This document shows, piece after piece, positions 27,841-38,131 of a stretch of DNA of 64,000 bases. Positions within the stretch are counted from its first letter, which is position 1; each line of letters starts with the position of its first letter. The translations under genes were made by a program, and so were the position numbers. The notes below the pieces were generated by a model. That model ran no database searches. It was not told the DNA's origin and worked only from the letters and a program-made list of their open reading frames with translations. Origin of the DNA: Bacteroidales bacterium (lineage in GTDB: Bacteria; Bacteroidota; Bacteroidia; Bacteroidales; VadinHA17); the NCBI GenBank assembly GCA_016715075.1, contig JADKBK010000017.1:21986-85985 (forward strand), given 5' to 3'.

Positions 27841-28905
27841 ATGAAAAAAACAATTTTTCTGGTAGTATTCTTAAATATCTTCCTGAATGGCTACAATCAG
27901 ATAATAAGCGGAACTATTCTTGACAAGGAAACAAACAACCCGATTACTTACGCAACCATTTATTTTGAGGGAACCTCCATTGCATCACTTACAGATGCAC
28001 AGGGTAATTTTAAACTGGATATAAGGCAAACCTCCACGATGCCATTAACAATCAGTGCCCTGGGATATTATTCTTTAAATGTCAATGATTATTTATCTGA
28101 AAAACATCTTGTAGTACATATGGTACCTAAAGTATTTGAATTGAAGGAAGTCTCTGTCGCAGCAAAGGGAAATCCAGGACTAAGAAAGAGAAATCTGGAA
28201 ATATTCAAAAGGGAGTTTCTCGGGAGAACAAAAAATGCCAAAAAATGCGAAATAGTAAATGCTGACGATATCAAATTCATTAACAGTGTAAACAATGATA
28301 CCTTAAAAGCATATTCCAGAAATCCATTAATTATCAATAATAAATCCCTTGGATATAGAATTACTTATTATCTGGATAAATTTGAATATATTAAATCACA
28401 GTCAATCAATCAACTGATTGGAGATTTTCTGTTTAATAATGATACAACATCATTTTTAGATGACCAAATGGTCGAACTCAGAAGAAATTATGCATATTTC
28501 GGATCAAAAATGCACTTCTTCAGGGCTCTTTGGCAGAAAGATCTCAAATCAGAAGGATTTATCGTTAAAAACGGAGACAATGAACTTACTGAATCAGAGC
28601 TTATCAGATATCAGGTTAGCCTGGATCCCAATAACGCTAAAAAATATGTGTATTATTCCAATCACCTTCCGGCAATACTGACAATATCCTATGAACCAGC
28701 TCAGGCTGAGAGCAGTATGGATATTTTGCATAACAACATATATTTTAATCAAAACGGATATTTTCAGGGACATAATATAATCTGGCAGGGAGAGATGGCA
28801 CTGACCGGAATTGCTGATTTACTCCCCTACGATTTTAAGCCGACATGTGATGTAAAGCAGTTGTATATTTCAAAACTGGGTGCCCCCCTTAACCGGAATA
28901 AATGA
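27841..28905 (+). CDS. carboxypeptidase-regulatory-like domain protein
   Basis: 354 aa secreted protein. A signal peptide is followed by one carboxypeptidase D regulatory-like beta-sandwich (residues 20-100: IISGTILDKETNNPITYATIYFEG, SLTDAQGNFKLDI, LTISALGYYS), the module seen at the N-terminus of SusC-type receptors. The remaining 250 residues form a conserved Bacteroidota domain of unknown role with no plug or barrel. It stands alone with its own probable promoter. It is not a TonB receptor because barrel and plug are absent. Confidence 0.75.
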   Translation: MKKTIFLVVFLNIFLNGYNQIISGTILDKETNNPITYATIYFEGTSIASLTDAQGNFKLDIRQTSTMPLTISALGYYSLNVNDYLSEKHLVVHMVPKVFELKEVSVAAKGNPGLRKRNLEIFKREFLGRTKNAKKCEIVNADDIKFINSVNNDTLKAYSRNPLIINNKSLGYRITYYLDKFEYIKSQSINQLIGDFLFNNDTTSFLDDQMVELRRNYAYFGSKMHFFRALWQKDLKSEGFIVKNGDNELTESELIRYQVSLDPNNAKKYVYYSNHLPAILTISYEPAQAESSMDILHNNIYFNQNGYFQGHNIIWQGEMALTGIADLLPYDFKPTCDVKQLYISKLGAPLNRNK

Positions 28906-29172
28906 AATATTAGCAAGGCAATCTGGCCTCCTTGTTAAGTCCAGATAAGTGGATGGTTTCTTCCTCAGAAGAAGGGTCTCAAGCCTGTTCAAAGATGGTC
29001 TTACATATACTCTTTCATCTTCTATATAGACAAATTTTACCAATGCTTTATATTTTTATACTCTCCACGAAAATTTTTCATAATTTTAACATCTTCTAAA
29101 AAATAACATTCATCAGCAATTCTGAATATTTTGGCACTTTTATTGATGCATCTGATACATTAATCTTCCACA

Positions 29173-29865
29173 ATGATCCAGCTTAAAAACATTCATAAAA
29201 CTTACTATATCGGACAGAACAGCCTGCATGTGCTGAAAGGTGTCGATATGCATATCGAAAAAGGTGAAATGATTTCCATTATGGGCTCATCAGGTTCTGG
29301 CAAGTCGACTCTTCTTAATGTTATCGGTATCCTCGACAACTATGATGATGGTGAGTTTATCCTTGACGGGAAGCTTATCAGGGATCTGAATGAAACCCAG
29401 GCTGCAAAACTAAGAAACAAAACCCTTGGATTTGTATTCCAGAGTTTTAACCTGATCACCTTTAAAAATGCACTCGAAAATGTTGCGCTTCCGTTATATT
29501 ACCAGGGTGTAAAACGAAAAAAGCGGAATATTATCGCAATGGAATACCTCGATAAGGTTGGTCTCCGTGATTGGGCCAACCATCTGCCAAGCGAACTGTC
29601 GGGAGGACAAAAGCAGCGCGTAGCTATAGCACGTGCATTAATAGCAAAACCCAAAGTCATTCTTGCCGACGAACCAACAGGCGCCCTGGATTCCCAGACA
29701 TCCCTTGAAGTGATGGATATGCTACGCGAGGTTAATCAGACCGGGATTACTGTTATAATCGTTACACACGAACACGATATTTCAATGCTTACTGACAGGA
29801 TCATCCGTATCAGGGATGGAGTGATCGGTGAAAATATAATTGTAGAAAAGCTGAACCAGAATTAG
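29173..29865 (+). CDS. ABC transporter ATP-binding protein (MacB/LolD type)
   Basis: 230 aa cytoplasmic ATPase of the MacB/LolD/FtsE class. Walker A GSSGSGKST (38-46), signature LSGGQ (142-146), Walker B VILADE (162-167), and the VTHEHD switch His are all intact. It heads a four-gene set with two MacB-like permeases and an HlyD-type adaptor, so it powers a mechanotransmission exporter (peptide, drug or lipoprotein-like substrate) rather than an importer. The gap to the next gene is 18 bases. Confidence 0.92.
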   Translation: MIQLKNIHKTYYIGQNSLHVLKGVDMHIEKGEMISIMGSSGSGKSTLLNVIGILDNYDDGEFILDGKLIRDLNETQAAKLRNKTLGFVFQSFNLITFKNALENVALPLYYQGVKRKKRNIIAMEYLDKVGLRDWANHLPSELSGGQKQRVAIARALIAKPKVILADEPTGALDSQTSLEVMDMLREVNQTGITVIIVTHEHDISMLTDRIIRIRDGVIGENIIVEKLNQN

Positions 29866-29883
29866 CCATTTAATTAAAAGTAT

Positions 29884-31113
29884 ATGTTTGATCTCGATAA
29901 ATGGCAGGAGATTTTTGCAACCATAAGGAAAAATAAGCTTCGTACCTTCCTTACAGGATTCAGTGTTGCCTGGGGAATTTTCATGCTTATAGTGCTGCTT
30001 GGTTCGGGAAATGGTCTGCAGAATGGAATAGAGTACCAGTTTCAGTCAGATGCAACAAATACCATCTGGTTGCATCCCGGCTCTACAACAATGGCATTCA
30101 AAGGGATGAAACCCGGGAGGCAGATAAATTTCACAAACGAAGATTATACATTTGTCAAGGAAAATATCCCCGGCATTGAAGAAATATCAGCCAGGTATTA
30201 TTTCTGGGAAAACCGTATAATCTCCTATAAGAAACAATTCGGTTCATTTGATCTCATCTGTGTACATCCGGATATGCAGGTGATCGAGAAGATTGTCATT
30301 GATCAGGGAAGGCTGCTGAACCAGGTTGACCAGCAGAGGAACAGGAAAGTGGTAATAATTGGTCTTCCCGTAAAAGAGGCATTGTTTAAGAACGGAGAAA
30401 ATCCTCTGGGGGAATATATAAGAGTAAATGGCGTCCCGTTTAAAGTTGTAGGTGTATTTACAGACCGGAATGACCGCGATCAGCAGAGACTTTATCTCCC
30501 TATTTCAACTGCACAAATGATATTTAACGGAGGAAACAAGATTCATAATCTGACTATCTCCACAAATATTTCGGTTAAGGAAAGTGAAGCGCTCGAACAG
30601 ACACTCCGTACTAAACTGGCCAAGCTTCACCGCTTCAACAGTGAAGATAAATCTGCTCTTTATATTGGTAATACAATCAAGGAGTTTAAACAATTTCAGA
30701 ATATGTTTATGGGTATTAAACTGTTCGTGACTGTAATCGGACTCTTCACAATCATTGCCGGGGTAGTAGGGGTAAGCAATATAATGATTATCGTTGTTAA
30801 TGAACGGACCAAGGAAATCGGTATCCGTAAAGCCATCGGGGCAACTCCATGGTCGGTAATTTTCCTCATCATATTTGAATCAGTGATAATTACAGCATTT
30901 GCTGGTTATATCGGTCTGGTTAGCGGAATAGGTTTGCTTGAACTTGTGAATAAGTTTATGCCTGCCAGTGATTTTTTCAGGAGCCCGGAAGTAGATTTTA
31001 ACATTGCAGTAGCAGCTACCCTCGTTCTGGTTTTTTCAGGAATGCTCGCAGGATTATTCCCGGCCATCAAGGCTGCCAGGATCAGACCGGTTATCGCTTT
31101 ACGTGACGAATAA
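29884..31113 (+). CDS. ABC transporter permease (MacB/FtsX family)
   Basis: 409 aa. One N-terminal helix (about 20-42), a large MacB periplasmic core domain (about 45-240), and three C-terminal helices forming the FtsX domain, ending with the typical PAIKAARIRPVIALRDE. The coupling motif ERTKEIGIRKAIGATPWSV is present. It starts FDLDKWQEIFATIRKNKLRTFLT, like the next gene, so the two permeases are paralogues that likely form a heterodimer. Confidence 0.92.
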   Translation: MFDLDKWQEIFATIRKNKLRTFLTGFSVAWGIFMLIVLLGSGNGLQNGIEYQFQSDATNTIWLHPGSTTMAFKGMKPGRQINFTNEDYTFVKENIPGIEEISARYYFWENRIISYKKQFGSFDLICVHPDMQVIEKIVIDQGRLLNQVDQQRNRKVVIIGLPVKEALFKNGENPLGEYIRVNGVPFKVVGVFTDRNDRDQQRLYLPISTAQMIFNGGNKIHNLTISTNISVKESEALEQTLRTKLAKLHRFNSEDKSALYIGNTIKEFKQFQNMFMGIKLFVTVIGLFTIIAGVVGVSNIMIIVVNERTKEIGIRKAIGATPWSVIFLIIFESVIITAFAGYIGLVSGIGLLELVNKFMPASDFFRSPEVDFNIAVAATLVLVFSGMLAGLFPAIKAARIRPVIALRDE

Positions 31114-31127
31114 CAGAAACAAACAGT

Positions 31128-32392
31128 ATGTTCGACAGAGATAAATGGCAGGAAATATACAGCTCGCTGAAAAGCAACAAGCTGCGGACATTTTTTACCG
31201 CATTTGGAGTGTTCTGGGGAATTTTTATGCTCATCATTATGCTTGGTTCGGGTAATGGTCTGCGTAATGCTGTATATGAGGGAATGGGTGATTTTGCCAC
31301 CAATAGTGCAATAATGTTTACCCGCCAGACTACAATGCCTTATAAAGGATTCCCAAGGGGAAGAGAATGGCTTTTCCATACCTCCGATATGGAAGCGCTT
31401 ATTAAAAATATTCCTGAGATTGACCAACTGGCGCCCAGGTTACAACCCTGGGGCGGAAATGGAGGAAACAATGTTGTGCATGGATTGAAAACAGGAGCCT
31501 ATAATATTACTGGTGATTACCCTGCAATCAATAAAATTGATCCTGTCCGTTTACTGAAGGGCCGGTTTCTTAATGAAATTGATCTTCAGAACAAAAGAAA
31601 AGTTGCTGTAATCGGAAACCGGGTGCATGATGAGCTGTTTAAAATCACTGACCCTGTGATTGGGGAATATATCCGTATAAATGGAGTTTACTACCAGGTG
31701 GTGGGAGTCTTTGAACCAAAGAATAAGAACATAAATATAGGCGGTGAAAAGGATAAGTCAATTTTTATCCCTTTTACCACGATGCAGGTAAGTTACAACC
31801 TTGGTGATGATGTTCATTATTTTCTGGTTACGGCTAAACCGAATAAATCGGCTTCTGTTGTGGAGGAGAAATGTATGAAGCTTCTTGCAGAAAGGAATCA
31901 CGTTGCGCCTGAAGATGAACAGGCATTTGGCCATTTTAACCTGGAAAAGGAGTTTAAAAAAATGAACGGACTTTTCCTGGGGATCAGGGTCCTTATATGG
32001 ATTGTGGGAACAGGGACTCTCCTCGCAGGGGTGATCGGCGTAAGCAATATTATGCTGATAATTATAAAGGAAAGAACAAAGGAAATAGGTATACAGCGTG
32101 CAATCGGGGCTACTCCCTGGAGAATAATGTCGCAGATAATAACTGAATCGGTAACCCTCACAGCGGTGGCAGGCAGCTTTGGCCTCGTATTGGGAGTCTT
32201 TCTCCTGGAAATGATTAACAATATGCTTGCATCCTCTGCTGAAAAAGTGAAATGTTCAGGAATCCCGAAGTCGATATCCAGGTAGCAGTTACTGCGTTAA
32301 TTGTACTTATTATATCGGGTGTTGTGGCAGGACTCATTCCTGCAAGGAAAGCTGTGAGTATGAAACCTGTCGATGCACTTCGCTACGAATGA
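31128..32392 (+). pseudogene. second MacB/FtsX family permease, frameshifted near the 3' end
   Basis: The intact frame runs 31128-32285; the last helix and the C-terminal tail (EVDIQVAVTALIVLIISG ... ARKAVSMKPVDALRYE) continue in another frame to a stop at 32390-32392. The shift lies at the A run 32242-32246, which needs one more A to read AEKSEMFRNPEV. The N-terminal helix, MacB core and ERTKEIGIQRAIGATPWR motif are intact. A product truncated at 32285 would lose its final transmembrane helix. As the neighbours are intact, a sequencing deletion is the likely cause. Confidence 0.85.
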
Positions 32393-32432
32393 CAACCTGC
32401 AAAAGCAAATAATTATATAAACTTAAATAAAC

Positions 32433-33569
32433 ATGAGAAAGTTTTTTCGGATCAGCCTCCTGGTAATATTCCTCGCTGCAATTTTAGCCACATTCGGGTA
32501 TTTATATAACAAGTCACGGACCAAAACTATTGTCTATGATCTGAAGAGTCCAACTGTTAATAACATAATTAAGAAAACAGTTGCGACGGGATCAGTTGTA
32601 CCACGGAAGGAAATTCTCATTAAACCACAGGTTTCCGGAATTATTGAAGAGATCTTTATTGAAGCCGGCAACAATGTAAATAAAGGAGACCTGATAGCCA
32701 AGATCCGGATTATCCCCGATATGGTTAACCTGAATAATGCCGAATCACGTCTCAAGAGAGCCCAGCTCAACCTTGAAGATGCCAGGCTGGTATACGATCG
32801 TCAGAAAAAAATTTATGAGCAGGGCGTTATTGCGGAATCTGAATTCCTGCAAACCCGACTGAGCTATAACAATGCTGTTGAAGAGCTGGAGTCAGCTGAA
32901 AACAACCTGCAGCTTATCCGTGAGGGTGTCTCTAAAAAGTCAGGTACTGTCACCAATACTCTTATCCGGTCAACTATTAAGGGCATGGTTCTGGATGTAC
33001 CTGTAGAAGTAGGTAATTCAGTAATTGAATCCAATAACTTCAATGAAGGTACTACAGTTGCCAGTGTGGCGGATATGGGTGAAATGATCTTTAAGGGTAA
33101 AGTGGATGAAACGGAAGTCGGAAAGCTTAAAACAGGCATGCCGCTTGTTTTATCTATAGGCGCTATTGACAGCGCTAAGTTCGATGCCGAACTCGAATAT
33201 ATCGCTCCAAAAGGAAAAGAGGAAAATGGCGCCATCCAGTTTGAGATCAGGGCTGCCGTATCGCTGAAGGATAGTATGTTTATCAGGGCAAACTACAGCG
33301 CCAATGCAGATATTGTATTGGAACGGGCCGACAGTGTTCTGACAATTGAGGAGTCAGTTTTGAGATTCGACCACGACTCAGCCTACGTTGAGATTGAAAC
33401 CGCAACTCCGCAGGTATTTGAAAAAAAATATATTAAAACAGGATTGTCAGACGGGATTAACATACAGGTTAAGGAAGGGCTGACAAAAGAAAGCAAGATC
33501 AAGGGGGATGAAAAGAAAGAGGAGAAGAAGGACAAGGATAAAAAGAATGAGGAACCTAAAAAGAGCTAA
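32433..33569 (+). CDS. HlyD/MacA-type periplasmic adaptor of ABC exporter
   Basis: 378 aa. N-terminal membrane anchor (residues 5-22), lipoyl-like half (KEILIKPQVSGIIEEIFIEAGNNVNKGDLI), an alpha-helical hairpin (about 90-170, NAESRLKRAQLNLEDARLVYD), second lipoyl half and beta-barrel (VADMGEMIFKGKVDETEVGKL), and a Lys/Glu-only tail of some 25 residues. It bridges the MacB-like permeases to an outer-membrane channel, which is not encoded nearby. Last gene of the transporter set, 40 bases after the second permease. Confidence 0.9.
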   Translation: MRKFFRISLLVIFLAAILATFGYLYNKSRTKTIVYDLKSPTVNNIIKKTVATGSVVPRKEILIKPQVSGIIEEIFIEAGNNVNKGDLIAKIRIIPDMVNLNNAESRLKRAQLNLEDARLVYDRQKKIYEQGVIAESEFLQTRLSYNNAVEELESAENNLQLIREGVSKKSGTVTNTLIRSTIKGMVLDVPVEVGNSVIESNNFNEGTTVASVADMGEMIFKGKVDETEVGKLKTGMPLVLSIGAIDSAKFDAELEYIAPKGKEENGAIQFEIRAAVSLKDSMFIRANYSANADIVLERADSVLTIEESVLRFDHDSAYVEIETATPQVFEKKYIKTGLSDGINIQVKEGLTKESKIKGDEKKEEKKDKDKKNEEPKKS

Positions 33570-34080
33570 ATCCTGCTGAAATAAAAAAAGGCCGTCACAG
33601 AAGTCCTCTGTGGACCTCCTTGTCTGCCGACTGTATTATTCTTCAGAATTAATGTAACAGTTAGTTTTTGGAAGTTTGGGGCTATTTAATAAATCTGTTT
33701 CTACCCCCAAACCCCCCGAGGGGGGCTTTAAAACTTGTTGGTTTTAAATAAGTCCCCCTGGGGGATTTAGGGGTGTTACAGAGAAATTTCGCTTAATAAT
33801 GAGCATCATCAGATTATAAAATCTGTTACCAGAATACTGAAGTAATACACGACTGGCAGGTGTTATAACTCTGTTCCCGATAGCTTCCCGATAGCTATAC
33901 GGGAGGGACTCTGTGTAAGTTTTAAATTAATATCAAATGAAAAGCCCCTAAGCTCCCCTCCCATTTCCGAGGACAAAGAAAGCTTTGGAGGGCTTGGTCT
34001 CCGGGCCAGGGCGTAAAATTGCCAGTGGCGGGAGGAGGGCGGGGGGCAAAAGCTCCTCGCAAAAGCTTCGGAGGGCTTTG
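33570..34080. repeat. gene-free spacer with C-rich/G-rich inverted repeats
   Basis: An inverted pair lies at 33702-33778 (ACCCCCAAACCCCCCGAGGG ... GTCCCCCTGGGGGATTTAGG). CCCGATAGCT/TATACGGG-type palindromes are at 33877-33904, a CTCTGTGTAAGTTTT fragment follows at 33909, and two AGCTT(T/C)GGAGGGCTT words lie at 33980-34080. No gene is supported. Confidence 0.65.
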
Positions 34081-34155
34081 TGGGTTGTACTGGAGTCGAA
34101 CCAGTGACCCCTACCCTGTCAAGGTAATGCTCTAAACCAACTGAGCTAACAACCC
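34081..34155 (-). tRNA. tRNA-Val (anticodon GAC)
   Basis: On the minus strand the sequence folds as a full cloverleaf: acceptor GGGTTGT/ACAACCC, D arm AGCTCAGTTGGTTTAGAGC, anticodon loop TTGACAG with anticodon GAC, variable loop GGGTC, and T arm with GGTTCGACTCC. The discriminator is A and CCA is not encoded. Confidence 0.93.
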
Positions 34156-34262
34156 TTTATTGGCGCAAAAATAATAATTTTATTCAATCATTTGGCTTAC
34201 TCCGTTCAGATTGTTAAATTTCGGTATTATCTTTTATCCTGTTCAACTTAAATATACATACT

Positions 34263-35030
34263 ATGGTATCACATGAGATTGATTATAAGATTTTTGGAGA
34301 TGACATCCAGTTCGTTGAGATTGAACTCGATCCGGGTGAAACAGTAATAGCAGAGGCCGGTGCAATGGTTTATATGGAACAGGGGATCACCTTCGATGTC
34401 AAAATGGGTGACGGCTCTACACCTAACCAGACTCTTATGGGAAAATTACTCTCAGCAGGATCAAGAGTAATTACAGGTGAATCATTGTTCCTGACTCACT
34501 TTACAAATCAGGGCTTTAATAAAAGCAGGGTAGCCTTTTCAGCTCCATATCCCGGGACAATTATACCTGTTGACCTGAACCAGGTTAAAAACAGCCTCAT
34601 CGTCCAGAAAGACGGGTTTCTCTGCGCAGCTCTCGGTACCAGGCTCTCAGTAACCCTTAATCAGAAGATCGGATCGGGACTGCTGGGTGGAGAGGGATTC
34701 ATTCTTCAGAAGCTTGAAGGAGACGGTAAAGCTTTTGTCCATGCAGGTGGTACTGTCATCGAGCGCCAGCTGAATAATGAGACATTGCGCATTGATACCG
34801 GATGTGTTGTGGCCTATGAACCTGTTCTCGATTTCGACATTGAAGCAACCGGAAGCCTCAAATCAATGGTCTTCGGAGGAGAGGGACTTTTCCTCGCAAC
34901 AATCCGTGGAACAGGGAAAGTATGGCTGCAGTCGATGCCTATCAGAAAACTGATACGGGCACTCACTCCATACGGAAGAAATTCAAGGAAAGAAGCCGGA
35001 TCAATACTCGGAAACCTGTTTGAAACTTAA
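34263..35030 (+). CDS. TIGR00266 / AIM24 family protein
   Basis: 255 aa, all-beta, no signal peptide. It carries the family's typical phrases: VEIELDPGETVIAEAGAMVY near the start, LMGKLLSAGSRVITGESLF, HAGGTVIERQL and the C-terminal ATIRGTGKVWLQSMPIRKL. Homologues are widespread in bacteria and yeast mitochondria (AIM24), but no biochemical function is established. Monocistronic as far as visible. Confidence 0.92.
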   Translation: MVSHEIDYKIFGDDIQFVEIELDPGETVIAEAGAMVYMEQGITFDVKMGDGSTPNQTLMGKLLSAGSRVITGESLFLTHFTNQGFNKSRVAFSAPYPGTIIPVDLNQVKNSLIVQKDGFLCAALGTRLSVTLNQKIGSGLLGGEGFILQKLEGDGKAFVHAGGTVIERQLNNETLRIDTGCVVAYEPVLDFDIEATGSLKSMVFGGEGLFLATIRGTGKVWLQSMPIRKLIRALTPYGRNSRKEAGSILGNLFET

Positions 35031-35046
35031 AATTGTGAAGTACTAA

Positions 35047-35280
35047 TTGGCACGGATTGCAAATCCGTGCCAGCGAAGCTCTGTGCTGACACGGTCCCGA
35101 TATCTATCGGGATGTAATCCGTCCAATAGGATCTTAAAAGACAGCCTGCATTACCATGTGCTGGCGCGGATTTGTAATCCGTGCCAATAGATTTTTATTC
35201 ACTAAAAGTAAATAGGTTTTTGAAAATGATTTATGATTTATTGTTTTCCTTTGGCACGGATTGCAAATCCGCGCCAGCGA
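35047..35280. repeat. REP-like palindrome cluster
   Basis: Four copies of the GGCACGGATTGCAAATCCGTGCC-like element at about 35048-35073, 35087-35127 (variant with a CCCGATATCTATCGGG insertion), 35160-35186 and 35252-35279. They belong to the same family as the clusters at 21.7-21.9 and 24.8-25.1 kb. The spacer otherwise holds no gene. Confidence 0.75.
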
Positions 35281-35355
35281 AGTTATCGGGATCGTGCCAG
35301 CTAAGCTCTTTCGCGGTTAAGTGGATTTCAGATAATCAGTCGCAATTAGATCCTC

Positions 35356-36849
35356 TTAAAAGACAGCCTTCATTACCCATACATATTTTGAAGGCGGAGA
35401 TTTCCTGATCTTCTCTGGAATATCTACTGTAAAACCGTTGCCGCTCTTCTTCCACTTCAGCGATGTCCCTTTGCCAACCATTTCTACTTTTGAACCAGCC
35501 GGCAGAGAAAATGCTGACATGCTTACCTGCGATGGCATCGCTTCATTCTCATCTGCGAGATAGTAGATATAAATTGTATGATCTCCCTTCTTCGAGATAC
35601 ACACTTTTCCCTCCTTATAAGGCGCCTGGGCCCTCGTTCCGTATATCGCCTCCCCATTCACGTCCATCCAATTTCCTATATCTTCAAGCAGCTTATAGGC
35701 ATCATCATGCCATTGTCCCTGTGGACCAGGGCCGATATTGAGAAGCAGGTTACCTCCTTTTATGACGATATCAACAAGCATTTGTACTGTAGCCTGTCCG
35801 CTCATATATTTTGCATCGGGCGACCACGACCAACCTCCTCCTGCAGTAATGCATGACTCCCATGGATAAGGGAGAGCTTTCTCCGGAACCCGGTTTTCAG
35901 GTGTCAGATAGTTCTGGTTCTTACCATAAACTGCCCTGTCAACAACGATCAGACCAGGCTGTACCCTTCTTGCTTTCTGAACAAGCTCATCCATCCGTAT
36001 ATCCTGACTCTGTATTTTGGAATTCTTGTATCCTGTTGACATAATATATTTGTATACATCCTCTCTTGGCATTTTCTGAATCTGGTCAATATACCTGTAA
36101 ACCTCCGACTCGTCAAGCTTCTGCACCTGTCCGCCATCGAGCCACAGAATATCGACTTTGCCATAATCTCCTCCGAGAAGCTCCATTATCTGTCCCTGTG
36201 TGAACTGTACAAATGCTTCCCAGCGGTCGGGATATTTTGAGATATCGTAGTTTACATTCCTGTCAGGAGTGGCAAAATTAGGCCACCAGTAATTTTCATT
36301 ATTCCAGTCAGCCTTGGAAAAATATGCCCCTGCCCATAATCCCTCAGCCCTGAAAGCATCAAAGATCTCTTTGGTAACGTTGGCTCTCGGATCTGTGTGA
36401 AACGGCGTCTTATCAGCAGTAATCCTGTAGGGTGTCAGCTTCGTATTGTACATACTGAAACCATCATGATGCTTCGTTGTGAAGACAACATATTTCATCC
36501 CTGCGCTCTTGGCAGCTTTTGCCCATCTGTCAGGATCAAACAGCACCGGATTGAAGGTTGTCTGAAGATTCTCATAATCTTTTTTATATTGTACGTAATC
36601 ATCATTATTCCTGCGGCACCATGGCTCATCCTCAGCACAGATGGACCATGATTCAACAACTCCCCACTGACTGTAAGGCCCCCAATGCATCAGGAGCCCG
36701 AACTTCAGGTCCTGCCATTTCTCAAGCTTTTCCAAAACCAGAGGATCCGTTTCAGGGACATATCTGGTGTCTTCCTCCTGTGCTGAAACTGGGATCAGCC
36801 CTCCCGCAAAAAATGCGGCCATCAGAATAACAAAAAACTTCTTTTTCAT
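35356..36849 (-). CDS. GH29 alpha-L-fucosidase
   Basis: 497 aa secreted fucosidase, intact. Signal peptide (MKKKFFVILMAAFFAGGLIPVSAQ) chosen over an upstream frame extension at 36876. The GH29 barrel shows KFGLLMHWGPYSQWG, YVVFTTKHHDGFSMY and the nucleophile Asp238 in ILWLDGG; the C-terminal part has KGGNLLLNIGPGPQG and a beta-sandwich. It is more distant from the broken fucosidase at 15.9-17.2 kb than a recent duplicate would be, so the two probably have different linkage preferences. No linked SusCD pair is present. Confidence 0.95.
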   Translation of the reverse strand: MKKKFFVILMAAFFAGGLIPVSAQEEDTRYVPETDPLVLEKLEKWQDLKFGLLMHWGPYSQWGVVESWSICAEDEPWCRRNNDDYVQYKKDYENLQTTFNPVLFDPDRWAKAAKSAGMKYVVFTTKHHDGFSMYNTKLTPYRITADKTPFHTDPRANVTKEIFDAFRAEGLWAGAYFSKADWNNENYWWPNFATPDRNVNYDISKYPDRWEAFVQFTQGQIMELLGGDYGKVDILWLDGGQVQKLDESEVYRYIDQIQKMPREDVYKYIMSTGYKNSKIQSQDIRMDELVQKARRVQPGLIVVDRAVYGKNQNYLTPENRVPEKALPYPWESCITAGGGWSWSPDAKYMSGQATVQMLVDIVIKGGNLLLNIGPGPQGQWHDDAYKLLEDIGNWMDVNGEAIYGTRAQAPYKEGKVCISKKGDHTIYIYYLADENEAMPSQVSMSAFSLPAGSKVEMVGKGTSLKWKKSGNGFTVDIPEKIRKSPPSKYVWVMKAVF

Positions 36850-36986
36850 TCGAATAATTATTTGTAATGAACTCAATTATAGAGGGTATCTCAAAAGCTC
36901 TCCATTTATGGTTTACCCCTAAATACCCCCCTTGGGGGCAGGGGGTAAAAAAAGAGCTTATGAGAGACTATTATTCATTCTGGCTC

Positions 36987-38114
36987 TCACGAAAAGTCGA
37001 ATCCTGAAATATATGCCGGAGAGTCATAGAAATACTCCTTCTCCTCTTCTTCAAGATTAATGAATTTCGTGTAAACTAGTCCGGGTTTGGCATTAAGCAT
37101 CCTGTTAAGCGCTCCCATCCTTACCCTGGTCCTTATTCTGTCAAACAGCTGGCTCCTGTCATCGAGCCATATCAGCCCGGTATTGAACTCCTCAGAGGCA
37201 CATGCCGATTCAAACAGCGGCGCCAGCAAATGCTCAAATCCATCCTTGCAATAAACAGCATCAAAAACGAGGTATCTGAATTCGCCCGGCCTGAAGAGTC
37301 TCCGGAAATAGGGTGTTTTCGGGAGCACCTTCATCATTACCCATCCCCATATGCCAGGGACATCAAACACTTTGAAAGATGTGGGAATAGCGCACACTCC
37401 GGCAATAATCTCATTATTCTCCTTCAGAACATAATACTTATTACTGTAAAAGGAATACTCAGTTGTAAAAAAAGAGTATTCCCTGTAAAAATCAAGAAGT
37501 AGTTTCTCCATATCAGGCTTATCCTGTTCAGTAAGCTTTGAAACACGTTTGTCAGCAACAGGTGCAAACCTGCTGAAGGCAACTGTAAGAAACGACCTGA
37601 TATACTCATAACCTGCCTGATGCACCAGATTCTTTGACCGTTCATTCATGCTCTCCACGAATGCATACATAACATGCTTGTCACCTTCAAAAACATTCTG
37701 CAAATCAAGCATATGAGGCTTGCTGAATATTTCCAGTGTCTTCTGCTTGAAACTATCGTCCTTCTCAGGTTTAATCTTCTCAGTGATACGCTTCCTCCAC
37801 GTCTTGTCCGATTGATAGGTAGACTGAAAGGCAAGATACCGCAGGTATGATGTCGGAAAACGAAGCTTCCCCTGACCCGAGATCCGAAAACAGGATCCAA
37901 CTGTTCCGGTTATCTGGTTCTTCTTATAAAGGGATACAAATCTGATCTGCCCTTCGTAGGCACTGATACGTTTGGCAACATCCTGCAGCATAAATCTTAA
38001 ACCACCCTCTGATCCCTGTACAGCACGATTCAAAATGTCAATTATCCCTTCATTGGCATGATCAGATACTCTGACTTCCAACCCTTTATAATTAAATACA
38101 CTTTTTTCAAACAT
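36987..38114 (-). CDS. GNAT-fold-like protein of unknown function
   Basis: 375 aa, cytoplasmic. The two halves each show weak GNAT-like patterns (residues 45-180 with KKNQITGTVGSCFRISGQGK and SMNERSKNLVHQAGYEYIRSF; 205-350 with EYSFYSNKYYVLKENNEIIAGVCAI). I do not recognise a characterised family. The gene ends 109 bases before a G/C-rich palindrome. It lies 17 bases downstream of the DUF4197 lipoprotein gene on the same strand, which suggests one transcript. Confidence 0.55.
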   Translation of the reverse strand: MFEKSVFNYKGLEVRVSDHANEGIIDILNRAVQGSEGGLRFMLQDVAKRISAYEGQIRFVSLYKKNQITGTVGSCFRISGQGKLRFPTSYLRYLAFQSTYQSDKTWRKRITEKIKPEKDDSFKQKTLEIFSKPHMLDLQNVFEGDKHVMYAFVESMNERSKNLVHQAGYEYIRSFLTVAFSRFAPVADKRVSKLTEQDKPDMEKLLLDFYREYSFFTTEYSFYSNKYYVLKENNEIIAGVCAIPTSFKVFDVPGIWGWVMMKVLPKTPYFRRLFRPGEFRYLVFDAVYCKDGFEHLLAPLFESACASEEFNTGLIWLDDRSQLFDRIRTRVRMGALNRMLNAKPGLVYTKFINLEEEEKEYFYDSPAYISGFDFS

Positions 38115-38131
38115 TTTGTCCTGCCGTTATC

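Noticed and set aside
27841..28905. TonB-dependent receptor call for the regulatory-like-domain protein
   Set aside because: Only the small N-terminal sandwich is shared; plug and 22-strand barrel are absent and the protein is too short.
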